64,000 bases of DNA from Brumimicrobium glaciale (lineage in GTDB: Bacteria > Bacteroidota > Bacteroidia > Flavobacteriales_D > Crocinitomicaceae), in assembly GCF_004152935.1 (NCBI RefSeq), contig NZ_SETE01000001.1, positions 806,001 to 870,000 on the forward strand. Reading direction: 5' to 3'. The notes beneath the pieces are model-generated. The model saw only the letters and a program-made list of their open reading frames with translations. It made no database searches and had not been told where the DNA came from. Both the position numbers and the translations under genes were made by a program. Below, piece by piece: positions 44,601-52,155 of the stretch (position 1 is its first letter; the number at the start of each line of letters is the position of its first letter).

Positions 44601-45947
44601 ATGGCTATATCTACCAATGCTGGTGCAGAAGTACAGCGACCTCTTGCTACTGTAGTTATCGGAGGATTAATCACTGCGACGCTACTTACGCTTGTTGTAT
44701 TGCCTGTTCTTTACGCAATGTTTGATAAAAAAGTTAAAACGCCTAAAATAAGTATGAATAAAATTTCAATCGTAGTAATTTTTCTTAGTCTAGGCTCTTT
44801 TATACAAGCTCAACACGTTGAAGTTTCTCTTCAAGAGGCAATAGCTTTTGGAATTGAAAATAACAAAGGATTAAAGTCATCTAAGAAGCTAGTGAATATG
44901 AATCAAGAATTAGAAGGAACAGCTTATTCAATTGATAAAACAGACATATATTACAGTTTTGACGAAAATAATTTAGCGCCAAATAACTTACCTCTGAATG
45001 TATTTGGTGTAAGTCAAACAATAAGATTTCCAACATTTTATGCTTCACAAAAGAAAGTGTTTGAACAACAAACTGCTGTTGCTGAATCCAAATATCAAAT
45101 GGATGAACAATTCTTAGAAAAAGGAATAGCTAAAGCTTATTATACTGCTTCACATTGGCAAAAAATGGTGGATAATTATACGTATTTGGATAGTATATAT
45201 CAAAGATTTGCAGAAGCTGCTCTTCAAAAATATGAAGTGGGAGAATCGAATAATTTAGAACTATTGTTGGCCCAATCAAAATCAAAAGAATTTGGCGTCA
45301 CATTATTTCAAAGTCAAATGAATTATGAAAAGTCACTTGTGCAATTGAATAAATGGATCCAATCCGATACGAACTATACGATTTCAAACGATTTGATTGG
45401 AAATGTTAGTCTAATGCCTCTGGATACTAATAACAACGCATTTCTTCAGTACTTAGACCAATCAAGGGTGTTAAGTGAAAAACAACTTACTGCAAATAAA
45501 AGAAACCTTATGCCAGATTTAAAAATAGGAGTGTATCAAGGAAGTAATAATGGTTTGTCTCCTAATCGATTTTATGGTGTTCAAGCAGGAATTGCAGTTC
45601 CTCTATTTTATGGTGCAGACAGAGCTAAAATTAAAGCGTCCAAGATGGAAATTATGGTTAAACAAAATGATTTTGAAAATTACTCCACCCAAATTCAAGC
45701 AAATTATCAAACACTAATTAATGAATTAAAGGCTTACAAAAGTGGTATAGATTACTACAATAATTTTGGAGAAAACTTATTTTCAGAAACGCTATTAAAC
45801 GCAAACATCGCTTATAAAGCAGGAGAGATAGATTATTTACAATACATCACCTTGTTAGATCATGCCAATACAATTAAAATTAATTACTTACAGAATAATT
45901 TCTTCTATAATTTAACCGTGATTGAAGCAAATCATATACTTAATTAA
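41622..45947 (+). CDS. CzcA-type heavy-metal RND pump fused to a TolC-like outer-membrane channel
   Basis: The 1441-residue protein exports metal ions across the envelope. Residues 1-1040 are a full HAE/HME-RND transporter: 12 transmembrane helices with two large periplasmic loops, MNIPIGAVPDITNNQVQV at the front, and the proton-relay motif IDFGIIIDGAVIIVEF with Asp400, Asp406 and Glu413. The DFG...D.A..VE pattern suggests divalent ions (Zn, Co, Cd, Ni) rather than Cu/Ag; the usual EN after it reads EF. From Met1045 a signal-peptide-like segment (MNKISIVVIFLSLGSFIQAQ) leads into a TolC-family channel (HVEVSLQEAIAFGIENN ... LEANHILN). Such pump-channel fusions occur in other Bacteroidota as far as I recall. 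The adaptor gene follows by 21 bp. Confidence 0.93.
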   Translation: MFEKIINFSLQNKLVVLLFTAFIIGTGTYSLMNIPIGAVPDITNNQVQVITTSRNLATQDVEKFLTYPVELEMANLPNVKEIRSVSKFGLSVVTIVFDDKIGTYLPRQLIAEKIKNAEEKIPNGFGTPFMGPITTGLGEIYQYVLDVDPEHKGEYSITELRTIQDWIVKRQLSGIPGVVEVNTWGGFLKQYEVAVDPMRLRSMDISISEIFTALENNNSVAGGGYIEKGNESYFIRGEGLANSIEDIENIVVTIRDNQPIYVKDIAKVGFGAANRFGAITGNGEGEKVLGQVMMLKGADSKKVIDAVKARVEEIESSLPEGVHINAFLERSELIAKTTFTVSENLILGCLIVIFVVVLLLGNLRSGLVVASVIPLCLAFALTLMYIFGVDANLMSLGAIDFGIIIDGAVIIVEFIAYKITSERLAINKLPKGERRAFIDKVTLAGTSKMMRSAVFGQIIIIIVFIPILSLVNVEGKMFRPMALVFCFALIGAMILCFTYVPVMASLFLKPTNPDKKNISTRLVGFLGRIYKPIIIWALRKKAIVLSGAGVLLVIVYILFGRMGGEFVPTLDEGDLVIQPVLKTGTSLTKTVETTTQIEKILMTFPEVKQVVSRIGAAEVPTDPMSMEESDVIVRLIPKKEWVTAQSKDELIDKFKEALTDIAGIDYEFTQPIEMRFNELITGVRADLAIKIFGEDLDVLFQTATEIEKAIQNVEGASDIIVEKVAGLPQMTVTYDRKKIGKYGLNIAELNNVLTMGFAGIPSGTIFEGEKQFDLVVRFDEENRKDISNIETTSIQLPNGNTLPFSEFATISYTKGPAKISRDNTKRRIVIGVNVRNRDLESVVKDVQSIVENKIQIPKGYTVEYGGQFENLRSAKDRLMVAVPIALLLIFFLLYFAFKSVKEALMIYSAIPLSAVGGVLFLYMRDLPFSISAGVGFIALFGIAVLNGIVLIEQFKELKAEGVTNINKRIIMGTQLRLRPVLLTASAAALGFLPMAISTNAGAEVQRPLATVVIGGLITATLLTLVVLPVLYAMFDKKVKTPKISMNKISIVVIFLSLGSFIQAQHVEVSLQEAIAFGIENNKGLKSSKKLVNMNQELEGTAYSIDKTDIYYSFDENNLAPNNLPLNVFGVSQTIRFPTFYASQKKVFEQQTAVAESKYQMDEQFLEKGIAKAYYTASHWQKMVDNYTYLDSIYQRFAEAALQKYEVGESNNLELLLAQSKSKEFGVTLFQSQMNYEKSLVQLNKWIQSDTNYTISNDLIGNVSLMPLDTNNNAFLQYLDQSRVLSEKQLTANKRNLMPDLKIGVYQGSNNGLSPNRFYGVQAGIAVPLFYGADRAKIKASKMEIMVKQNDFENYSTQIQANYQTLINELKAYKSGIDYYNNFGENLFSETLLNANIAYKAGEIDYLQYITLLDHANTIKINYLQNNFFYNLTVIEANHILN

Positions 45948-45968
45948 CAATACTTAATACGAATAGAA

Positions 45969-47108
45969 ATGAAAATAATACAATATATAATTCCGATTTT
46001 GGTGCTACCCATTTTAATTTCATGCGGAGGGGAAGACACAAATATGAATAAAGAAATAGAGAACGAAGAAATTTCAAATTCCATAGTCATTACTCCTCCC
46101 CAATTTGAACTTGGTAAAATGGAGTTAGGGACTTTTAGCAATCAAACCTTTCATAAAATTGTAAAAGCAAATGGTATGTTGGATGTGCCACCAGAAAACA
46201 AATCTACAGTAAGTGCATATTTCGGAGGATATGTTAAAAACATCTCGTTATTGCAAGGGCAAAAAATCGCAAAAGGTCAGACACTTTTCACTTTAGAAAG
46301 TCCAGATTATATTCAAGTCCAACAAGATTTTTTAGAATCAAAAAGTCAATTGAGCTATTTGAAATCAGATTATGAAAGACAAAAAGAACTTTCATCAAGC
46401 AATGTGAGTTCTCAGAAAACTTTTCTTAAAGCAGAATCTGATTATAAAACAACTTTAGCAAGGTATGAGTCTTTAAAAATGAAACTTCAGCTAATGAATA
46501 TTAATTCTAATAGTGTGACAGAACTTAATTTAAGTTCAACTATCGCTGTAAAAGCTCCAATCTCTGGATTTGTAACCTCTGTATTGGCAACAAAAGGAAT
46601 GTTTCTTAATCCATCAGATATTGCACTAACAATTATGAATACAGATCACATGCATATCGAATTAAATATCTTTGAACAAGACTTAACAAGTGTGGCTATT
46701 GGTCAGGAGGTTTCTTTTAGTTTTGAGAATGGACGCACTCCATACGAAGCAGTAGTGCATTTAATTAATAAAGCGATAGACACAGAAAAACGCACGGTTA
46801 AAGTGCATTGTCACTTTAAAAATGAAAGTGATGCTCTTTCTTTAACTCCAGGGATGTTTGTTGAGGCAGAAATTTATGCTTCAACTGATTCATCTCTTGC
46901 GCTACCAATAAACTCAGTGGTGTCGATTGAAAATAAATCGTATGTATTGTTACAGAAGAAAAGCTCAAAAGATCAGCTAGAATTTGAAAAAGTAGAAGTA
47001 AAAGTAGGACAAACTAATCGGGATTATATTGAGATTTTAAATGCAGGTGACTTTGGGAAAAAGGCTCAGATTTTAACCTATGGTGCGTTTAATTTGATTC
47101 AAGAATAA
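45969..47108 (+). CDS. RND periplasmic adaptor (membrane-fusion) lipoprotein, CusB/CzcB-like
   Basis: The 379-residue adaptor couples the inner-membrane pump to the channel. MKIIQYIIPILVLPILISCGGED is a lipobox signal (LISC), so the protein is a lipoprotein of the inner membrane's periplasmic face. The membrane-fusion order is visible: beta-strand entry (VKANGMLDVPPENKSTVSAYFGGYVKNISLLQGQKIAKGQTLFTLESPDYIQVQQDF), a coiled-coil hairpin (about 115-170), the second lipoyl half (TIAVKAPISGFVTSVLATKGMFLNPSD), a beta-barrel (MHIELNIFEQDL) and the C-terminal membrane-proximal domain. No His-rich metal chaperone tail is present. It is cotranscribed with the pump gene. Confidence 0.93.
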   Translation: MKIIQYIIPILVLPILISCGGEDTNMNKEIENEEISNSIVITPPQFELGKMELGTFSNQTFHKIVKANGMLDVPPENKSTVSAYFGGYVKNISLLQGQKIAKGQTLFTLESPDYIQVQQDFLESKSQLSYLKSDYERQKELSSSNVSSQKTFLKAESDYKTTLARYESLKMKLQLMNINSNSVTELNLSSTIAVKAPISGFVTSVLATKGMFLNPSDIALTIMNTDHMHIELNIFEQDLTSVAIGQEVSFSFENGRTPYEAVVHLINKAIDTEKRTVKVHCHFKNESDALSLTPGMFVEAEIYASTDSSLALPINSVVSIENKSYVLLQKKSSKDQLEFEKVEVKVGQTNRDYIEILNAGDFGKKAQILTYGAFNLIQE

Positions 47109-47227
47109 TGAAATAAACAAAAACAATATAGAGGTAAAGGCTTAAAGATTAAGACTTAAAAGTATACCTTAGTGACGCAGTCAAGTATTTATAGAGAATC
47201 AATATTTAACAATTAAAAATTATAATT

Positions 47228-47698
47228 ATGAACGGAGCACATTTACATTTAATCACGAATCATTTACCAATCGTAGGAATTATTATAGGGACATTAGTAT
47301 TGATTGTTGGTCTTCTGCTTAAAAAAGACCAAATAAAACAAACAGGACTTGGAATCAATGTCTTTTCAGCAATTACTTCCATATTTGCTTTCCTTTCTGG
47401 TGAAAAAGCAGAAGATGTTGTTGAGGAGATAAAAGGAATTAGTGAAACATTAATACACACTCATGAAGAAGTCGCAGAATTGTTTTTCACACTTTCATTA
47501 ATTCTAGGCGCGCTCTCTTTAATCACATTATACCTTTCAGTTAAAGTTAATAAATACGCGAAGTTTGGATACTTTATCGTTTTAGCTTTATCATTGGTAC
47601 TCATCGTTATCGGTAAGCAAGTAGGAACTAGTGGAGGAGAAATTAGACATACTGAAATTAGAGCTGAAAATACAGTTATTTCAGAAGAGGATCATTAG
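47228..47698 (+). CDS. Small four-helix membrane protein with conserved histidines (156 aa)
   Basis: The product has about four transmembrane segments (about 12-28, 38-56, 84-103, 112-130). Conserved-looking histidines lie at both ends of helix 1 (MNGAHLHLITNHLPIVG) and in the loop LIHTHEEVAELF, suggesting metal or haem binding as in DUF2231-type proteins (a loose resemblance only). The hydrophilic tail carries RHTE and EEDH. It follows the adaptor gene by 120 bp without a clear promoter of its own and ends at a terminator, so it could be the last gene of the pump operon. Function unknown. Confidence 0.72.
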   Translation: MNGAHLHLITNHLPIVGIIIGTLVLIVGLLLKKDQIKQTGLGINVFSAITSIFAFLSGEKAEDVVEEIKGISETLIHTHEEVAELFFTLSLILGALSLITLYLSVKVNKYAKFGYFIVLALSLVLIVIGKQVGTSGGEIRHTEIRAENTVISEEDH

Positions 47699-47702
47699 AA
47701 AT

Positions 47703-47740
47703 AGCTAGGTTCGCTTAAACCTAGCTGTTTTTATTTTTAA
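47703..47740 (+). terminator. Rho-independent terminator of the pump operon
   Basis: AGCTAGGTT (47703-47711) and AACCTAGCT (47718-47726) pair perfectly and are followed by a T-rich run. The right end overlaps the 3' end of the convergent DUF255 gene. Confidence 0.85.
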
Positions 47741-49752
47741 GTTCTCAACCTCAAAAGCACTTCATCCAACGACTGAGTTGGGGCTTGACAACTAAAATTC
47801 TCACAAACATAAAATGTACTTTCTTTTGTGAATGATTTGTCATCCAAAAACGGAATATTCATTTTTTTTCCTCCAGCAAATAATGCATTAGGGACATAAT
47901 TATTTCCTAATTCAAAACGCTTTTCTACAGCATCTTCTCCTGTAATGGCTACTTCATAAAACGATTCTGTAAATGAAAGTGCCAACATTCCCCAGTTTGA
48001 ATAACCAGAACCATAGCTAGGCATTTGATCATATAAATTGGAGAGCATTTGTTTAGACATTTCCTTGTATTTCTCTAAATGGTAAAACTTGCTGAGTTGG
48101 AATAGATTTCTTGCCATTATACTGTTAGAAGCTGGAATAACATTATCATTTACTTCTAATTTTCTTGTCAATAAATCCGTGTCTTTATCTGTGAAGAAGA
48201 ACATTTTCGATTTTTCATCAAAGAAATGTTGTATTGTGAAATCTGTTAATTGTGCAGCTTTATCAATCCAAATCTCTTCAAATGTTGCTTCGTAAAGTGC
48301 AATAAAAGCATCAATCACGTTGGCATAATCCTCTAGAAAGCCATTAATTTTTGAAATACCATCTTTTCTGGTGCGGTACAATTGTCCTGTTTTCTCATTG
48401 AATTGATGATCAAGAATCCAAGTAGATGTTTTCTTAGCATCTTGAATATAAGTATCATTTTGTAGCGCCAACCCTGAATCAACTAAGCCCTTTATTGCCA
48501 TAGCATTCCAAGAAGTCAGTTGTTTGTCATCTAATCCCGGACGAATTCTTTTATTGCGGACTTTATTTAAAATATGATGCACTTTTTCCAATTGCTTTTC
48601 AAAATCAGTGATTTCAATATTCTTTAATTCACACCATTCTTTTTTGGTATAAGTTCGCAGTAAAATATAAACGCCATCTTCCCAATATCCTTTTGGATTT
48701 ACGTTATAGAATTCAGCAAACCATTCATAATTTTCAGCTAAAATTTCTTTTAATTCTTCTTTCGTCCAAGTGTAATATTTTCCTTCTACACCTTCTGAAT
48801 CTGCATCAAGAGCAGAGTAGAAACCATTGTCAGCATCTCTCATTTCGCGCAATAACCAATTTATAGTTTGATCTATTACGTCTTTATAAAGTGCATCATT
48901 CGAATGTTGATAGCCTTTCGCATAAAGTGATAAGAGTTGACCATTGTCATAAAGCATTTTCTCAAAGTGAGGTGCTTTCCATAAATCGTCGACAGAATAA
49001 CGGGAGAATCCACCGCCTAACTGATCATAAATTCCACCCAAAGCCATTTTTCTTAATGTTTTGTGTGAATGATTGATTACAGTTAGGTCATTCTTCTGAA
49101 CTCCATACCTCAGTAAAAATTCATAATTATTGGGCAATGGAAATTTAGGAGCTCTGTTATTTCCTCCTTCATCAAAATCGAAATTCTGTTTCCATTTTTG
49201 AACCATTTCTTTAATGCGAATCGGGTCAAATTCATTAATTGTTGGAACAGCTTCTATCAACTCAGAATTGATTACACCTTCCGTTAGTTTTTCAGCATAT
49301 TCAAGAACACGTTTTTTATCTTTCGTAAAAGTATTCCAAAGCTGGTGAATGATATCCATCCATTGTTCTTTCTTAAAATATGTTCCGCCAAAAAAAGGCC
49401 TTCCATCAGGAAGTGCAAAACAATTTAAAGGCCAACCACCTTGTTGGGTCATGAGCTGAACTGCATTCATGTAGATTTGATCAACATCTGGACGTTCTTC
49501 TCTGTCTACTTTTATGCAGATTAGATGTTTATTCATTAACTCTGCAACTTCTTCATTTTCGAAACTTTCACGTTCCATGACATGACACCAATGACAAGCA
49601 GAATAACCCACACTAATTAAAACCAGTTTGTTTTCTTTCTTTGCTTTATCAAAAGCAGCCTCACTCCATTCAACCCAATTTACAGGGTTGTGTGCATGTT
49701 GCAATAAATAAGGACTGCTCGAATTAATTAATTCATTGGTGTGCTTTGCCAT
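47737..49752 (-). CDS. DUF255/YyaL-type thioredoxin-domain protein
   Basis: This 671-residue cytoplasmic protein matches the DUF255/SSP411 (spermatogenesis-associated 20-like) family. An N-terminal thioredoxin fold carries the motif [26 protein letters not shown] with Cys53/Cys56, followed by [47 protein letters not shown] six-hairpin glycosidase-like (alpha/alpha toroid) domain follows (about 170-660; [38 protein letters not shown]). No biochemical activity is firmly known for the family. It is monocistronic here, convergent with the pump operon. Confidence 0.93.
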   Translation of the reverse strand: MAKHTNELINSSSPYLLQHAHNPVNWVEWSEAAFDKAKKENKLVLISVGYSACHWCHVMERESFENEEVAELMNKHLICIKVDREERPDVDQIYMNAVQLMTQQGGWPLNCFALPDGRPFFGGTYFKKEQWMDIIHQLWNTFTKDKKRVLEYAEKLTEGVINSELIEAVPTINEFDPIRIKEMVQKWKQNFDFDEGGNNRAPKFPLPNNYEFLLRYGVQKNDLTVINHSHKTLRKMALGGIYDQLGGGFSRYSVDDLWKAPHFEKMLYDNGQLLSLYAKGYQHSNDALYKDVIDQTINWLLREMRDADNGFYSALDADSEGVEGKYYTWTKEELKEILAENYEWFAEFYNVNPKGYWEDGVYILLRTYTKKEWCELKNIEITDFEKQLEKVHHILNKVRNKRIRPGLDDKQLTSWNAMAIKGLVDSGLALQNDTYIQDAKKTSTWILDHQFNEKTGQLYRTRKDGISKINGFLEDYANVIDAFIALYEATFEEIWIDKAAQLTDFTIQHFFDEKSKMFFFTDKDTDLLTRKLEVNDNVIPASNSIMARNLFQLSKFYHLEKYKEMSKQMLSNLYDQMPSYGSGYSNWGMLALSFTESFYEVAITGEDAVEKRFELGNNYVPNALFAGGKKMNIPFLDDKSFTKESTFYVCENFSCQAPTQSLDEVLLRLRT

Positions 49753-49775
49753 TTTATTTTATGTTAATCTACATT

Positions 49776-49931
49776 TTATGGGTCTTAGAAATAGATAGAA
49801 CCATGCTCCCGATTTGCCATCGGAATTAGCTTCTAAAAAACCTTTATACCAGAGATTAGAAAAGACAAAATGTATAACCTCTAAAGTCTAACCTCTAATG
49901 TCTTAAAGTCTAACATCTAATCTCTAACATC
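49776..49931. repeat. Composite dispersed element (copy 3)
   Basis: GGTCTTAGAAATAG...TAGCTTCTAAAAAACCTTTAT (49790-49848) resembles 12660-12728. Degenerate AGTCTAACCTCTAATG / TCTAACATCTAATC units (49877-49931) then match the 41331 tandem repeat. It lies in the gap between the LEA-type lipoprotein gene and the DUF255 gene. A CCGATTTGCCATCGG hairpin (49809-49823) is inserted. Confidence 0.7.
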
Positions 49932-49945
49932 CCAAGAATATTCAC

Positions 49946-50428
49946 TCAAAACCCTAACAATTGTCTAAAATTGATATTCAAATCTTTTAAATCGAGATCT
50001 TTAGTTTGATCAATTTTCTTACTCACTGGAATTCCCAAAGCTGAAGCTTTTAGTGTTCCTTCTAATCTCAATTTTACCGTTCCACCCATCGCAATTTTCA
50101 TGAGCTTCATCATTATTCCTGGCTCAAGTAAAACCTCCACTGGTACGTTCTCCAAAGTGGTAGTTTTTCTTTTCATTTTGTACTTTTTCAACAAATATGC
50201 TTGACCAACGTATTGATCATTAAGGTATAAGTTGAAAGTAGATTTTCTTACCTTTAATTTATAACCATTTGGATTATAAGCTGAAACATCTACGTTAAAG
50301 GACAATTTTTCTCTATTAATATTGTCAATCTTAAAGTTTGATATCCCTTTAAATTCAGGGTTTTTAACACAACTCGTTACAATAAATAACAGTGAGAAAA
50401 TAGCGAAAATGAGTTTGAATCCTCTCAT
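49946..50428 (-). CDS. LEA type-2-like lipoprotein, 160 aa
   Basis: MRGFKLIFAIFSLLFIVTSCVKNPEF gives a lipobox signal (VTSC). The mature domain has the pattern of LEA_2/water-stress proteins: an immunoglobulin-like sheet beginning FKIDNINREKLSFNVDVSAYNPNGYKLKVRKSTFNLYLNDQYVG, then LENVPVEVLLEPG and LRLEGTLKASALGIPVSKKID. Such proteins are envelope lipoproteins of unclear role in bacteria. Its ATG overlaps the stop codon of the M20 dipeptidase gene (TAATG), so the two are translationally coupled, an odd pairing of a cytosolic peptidase with a periplasmic lipoprotein. Confidence 0.85.
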   Translation of the reverse strand: MRGFKLIFAIFSLLFIVTSCVKNPEFKGISNFKIDNINREKLSFNVDVSAYNPNGYKLKVRKSTFNLYLNDQYVGQAYLLKKYKMKRKTTTLENVPVEVLLEPGIMMKLMKIAMGGTVKLRLEGTLKASALGIPVSKKIDQTKDLDLKDLNINFRQLLGF

Positions 50429-51819
50429 TATGATTTACTTAATTTTGTAAATTCTTCATAGAAATAAGGAATAGTTTCAATTCCTTTATAGAAATTGAAA
50501 AGACCGTAATGTTCATTTGGCGAGTGAATTGCATCACTGTTCAAACCGAATCCCATCAATACGGTTTTTAAACCAAGCACTTGTTCAAAAAGCGCAACAA
50601 TTGGAATACTTCCACCACTTCTCATTGGAACAGGTTTTTTACCAAAAGTCTTTTCCATTGCATTGCTAGCTGCCAAATATCCATCAGAATCGATAGGTGT
50701 AACAGCTGGTAATCCGCCGTGATGTGGTTTTACTTTAACAGTTACCGAATCTGGCGCAATACTTTCAAAATAGTCTGTGAATAGTGCCGTAATCTCTTCT
50801 GGTTCTTGATGAGGTACTAAACGCATTGAGATTTTAGCAAACGCTTTTGATGGCAGTACAGTTTTCGCTCCTTCACCAATATAACCTCCCCAAATTCCAT
50901 TTACATCTAAAGTTGGTCGAATTGAGCCTCTTTCACGTGTTGTATATTCAGCTTCACCTTGAACGTTTTTGATGTTAATTGAAGACTTATATTCCTCCTC
51001 ATCATAAGGTGCTTTTGCCATTTCAGCTCTTTCTTCTTCTGAAATAACTTCAACTTTATCGTAAAAACCAGGAATTGTAATTTTATGTTTATCGTCTTGT
51101 AATTGAGCAATCATATCCGAAAGCACATTGATTGGATTGGCAACCGCTCCACCATAAAGTCCCGAGTGTAAATCTCGGTTTGGTCCAGTAACTTCTACTT
51201 CAACATAGCTTAAGCCACGCAATCCTGTAGTAATGGAAGGATTGTCATTTGAAATAATTCCAGTATCAGAAACTAGAATAATGTCTGCTGCTAATCTTTC
51301 TGTATGTTCTTTAATAAAAACACCAAGATTCTCACTTCCAACTTCTTCTTCACCTTCAATCATGAATTTTACGTTACAGGGCAATTCACCACTTTTGCTC
51401 ATTGCTTCAAAAGCTTTGATGTGCATGAATACTTGTCCTTTATCGTCACATGCTCCACGTGCGAAAATTGCTCCATCAGGATGGATATCAGTTTTCTTAA
51501 TAACGGGTTCAAAAGCAGGAGTATCCCATAATTCAATTGGATCTGCTGGTTGAACATCATAATGTCCATAAACCAAAACAGTTGGCAGTTTTGAATCCAT
51601 AATTTTCTCACCGTAAACGATTGGGTGACCTGCAGTAGCGCAAATTTCAACTTTGTCTGCTCCAGCTTCTGTTAAATGTTGTGCAACCAATTCAGCTCCT
51701 TTTCTAACATCTCCATTGTGTGCTGGATCTGCTGAAACTGATGGGATTCTTAATAATTCAAAAAGTTCGTCTAAAAACCTTTGTTGATTGTTTTTTATAA
51801 AATCTTGTGTCTTTTTCAT
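50428..51819 (-). CDS. M20 family dipeptidase
   Basis: This 463-residue di-metal peptidase probably cleaves dipeptides in the cytoplasm. Family motifs are YGHYDVQPADPIELWDTPAFEP (metal His/Asp), GACDDKGQVFMHIKA (second metal Asp), MIEGEEEVGSENLG (catalytic Glu and metal Glu), VSDTGIISNDNPSITTGLRG, the dimerisation domain with RDLHSGLYGGAVANP, and HSPNEHYGLFNF near the C-terminus with the last metal His. The metal ligands expected for the CNDP/PepV-like branch are all visible. The gene is first in a two-gene operon with the LEA-type lipoprotein gene. Confidence 0.93.
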   Translation of the reverse strand: MKKTQDFIKNNQQRFLDELFELLRIPSVSADPAHNGDVRKGAELVAQHLTEAGADKVEICATAGHPIVYGEKIMDSKLPTVLVYGHYDVQPADPIELWDTPAFEPVIKKTDIHPDGAIFARGACDDKGQVFMHIKAFEAMSKSGELPCNVKFMIEGEEEVGSENLGVFIKEHTERLAADIILVSDTGIISNDNPSITTGLRGLSYVEVEVTGPNRDLHSGLYGGAVANPINVLSDMIAQLQDDKHKITIPGFYDKVEVISEEERAEMAKAPYDEEEYKSSINIKNVQGEAEYTTRERGSIRPTLDVNGIWGGYIGEGAKTVLPSKAFAKISMRLVPHQEPEEITALFTDYFESIAPDSVTVKVKPHHGGLPAVTPIDSDGYLAASNAMEKTFGKKPVPMRSGGSIPIVALFEQVLGLKTVLMGFGLNSDAIHSPNEHYGLFNFYKGIETIPYFYEEFTKLSKS

Positions 51820-52155
51820 GAAAATTCGTTTTTCGTAAAGTTATAAAATTCTGCCGATTTTGCTGAATCAAGTAGGGTTTGATTTGATGAAAAAATGGTG
51901 TTTTGACTGCTTTTTTTGATTTAATAACAAGAAAAGCCATTTTATTTCCAAGCTATTTAATTGTTGTAAATGAAGAATTTTGAAGTTTGATGAAATTTCA
52001 TGCATGAGAATAATTTCAATATTGTATTGAAATCAAGATTTAAGAAACCAATTTTGGAGGAATATTGTGCTGATGTTTATTGAGGTTAAAGAATTCAAAA
52101 GCAACTTTTTTTTAGATATTTGCGTCTTTTCAATATAATACCCAAAAAACATCGT
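51820..52155. other. Intergenic region upstream of the second CHU_C protein
   Basis: These 336 AT-rich bases between divergent genes hold no supportable gene. A TAGATATTTG near 52114-52122 is the best -7 candidate for the plus-strand gene, though the spacing between TA and TTTG is not consensus. Nothing else was seen. Confidence 0.4.

Noticed and set aside
41622-44753. Copper/silver (CusA) identity of the pump
   Set aside because: The DFG...D.A..VE relay is of the divalent-ion type (Asp400, Asp406, Glu413) rather than the pattern I recall for CusA.
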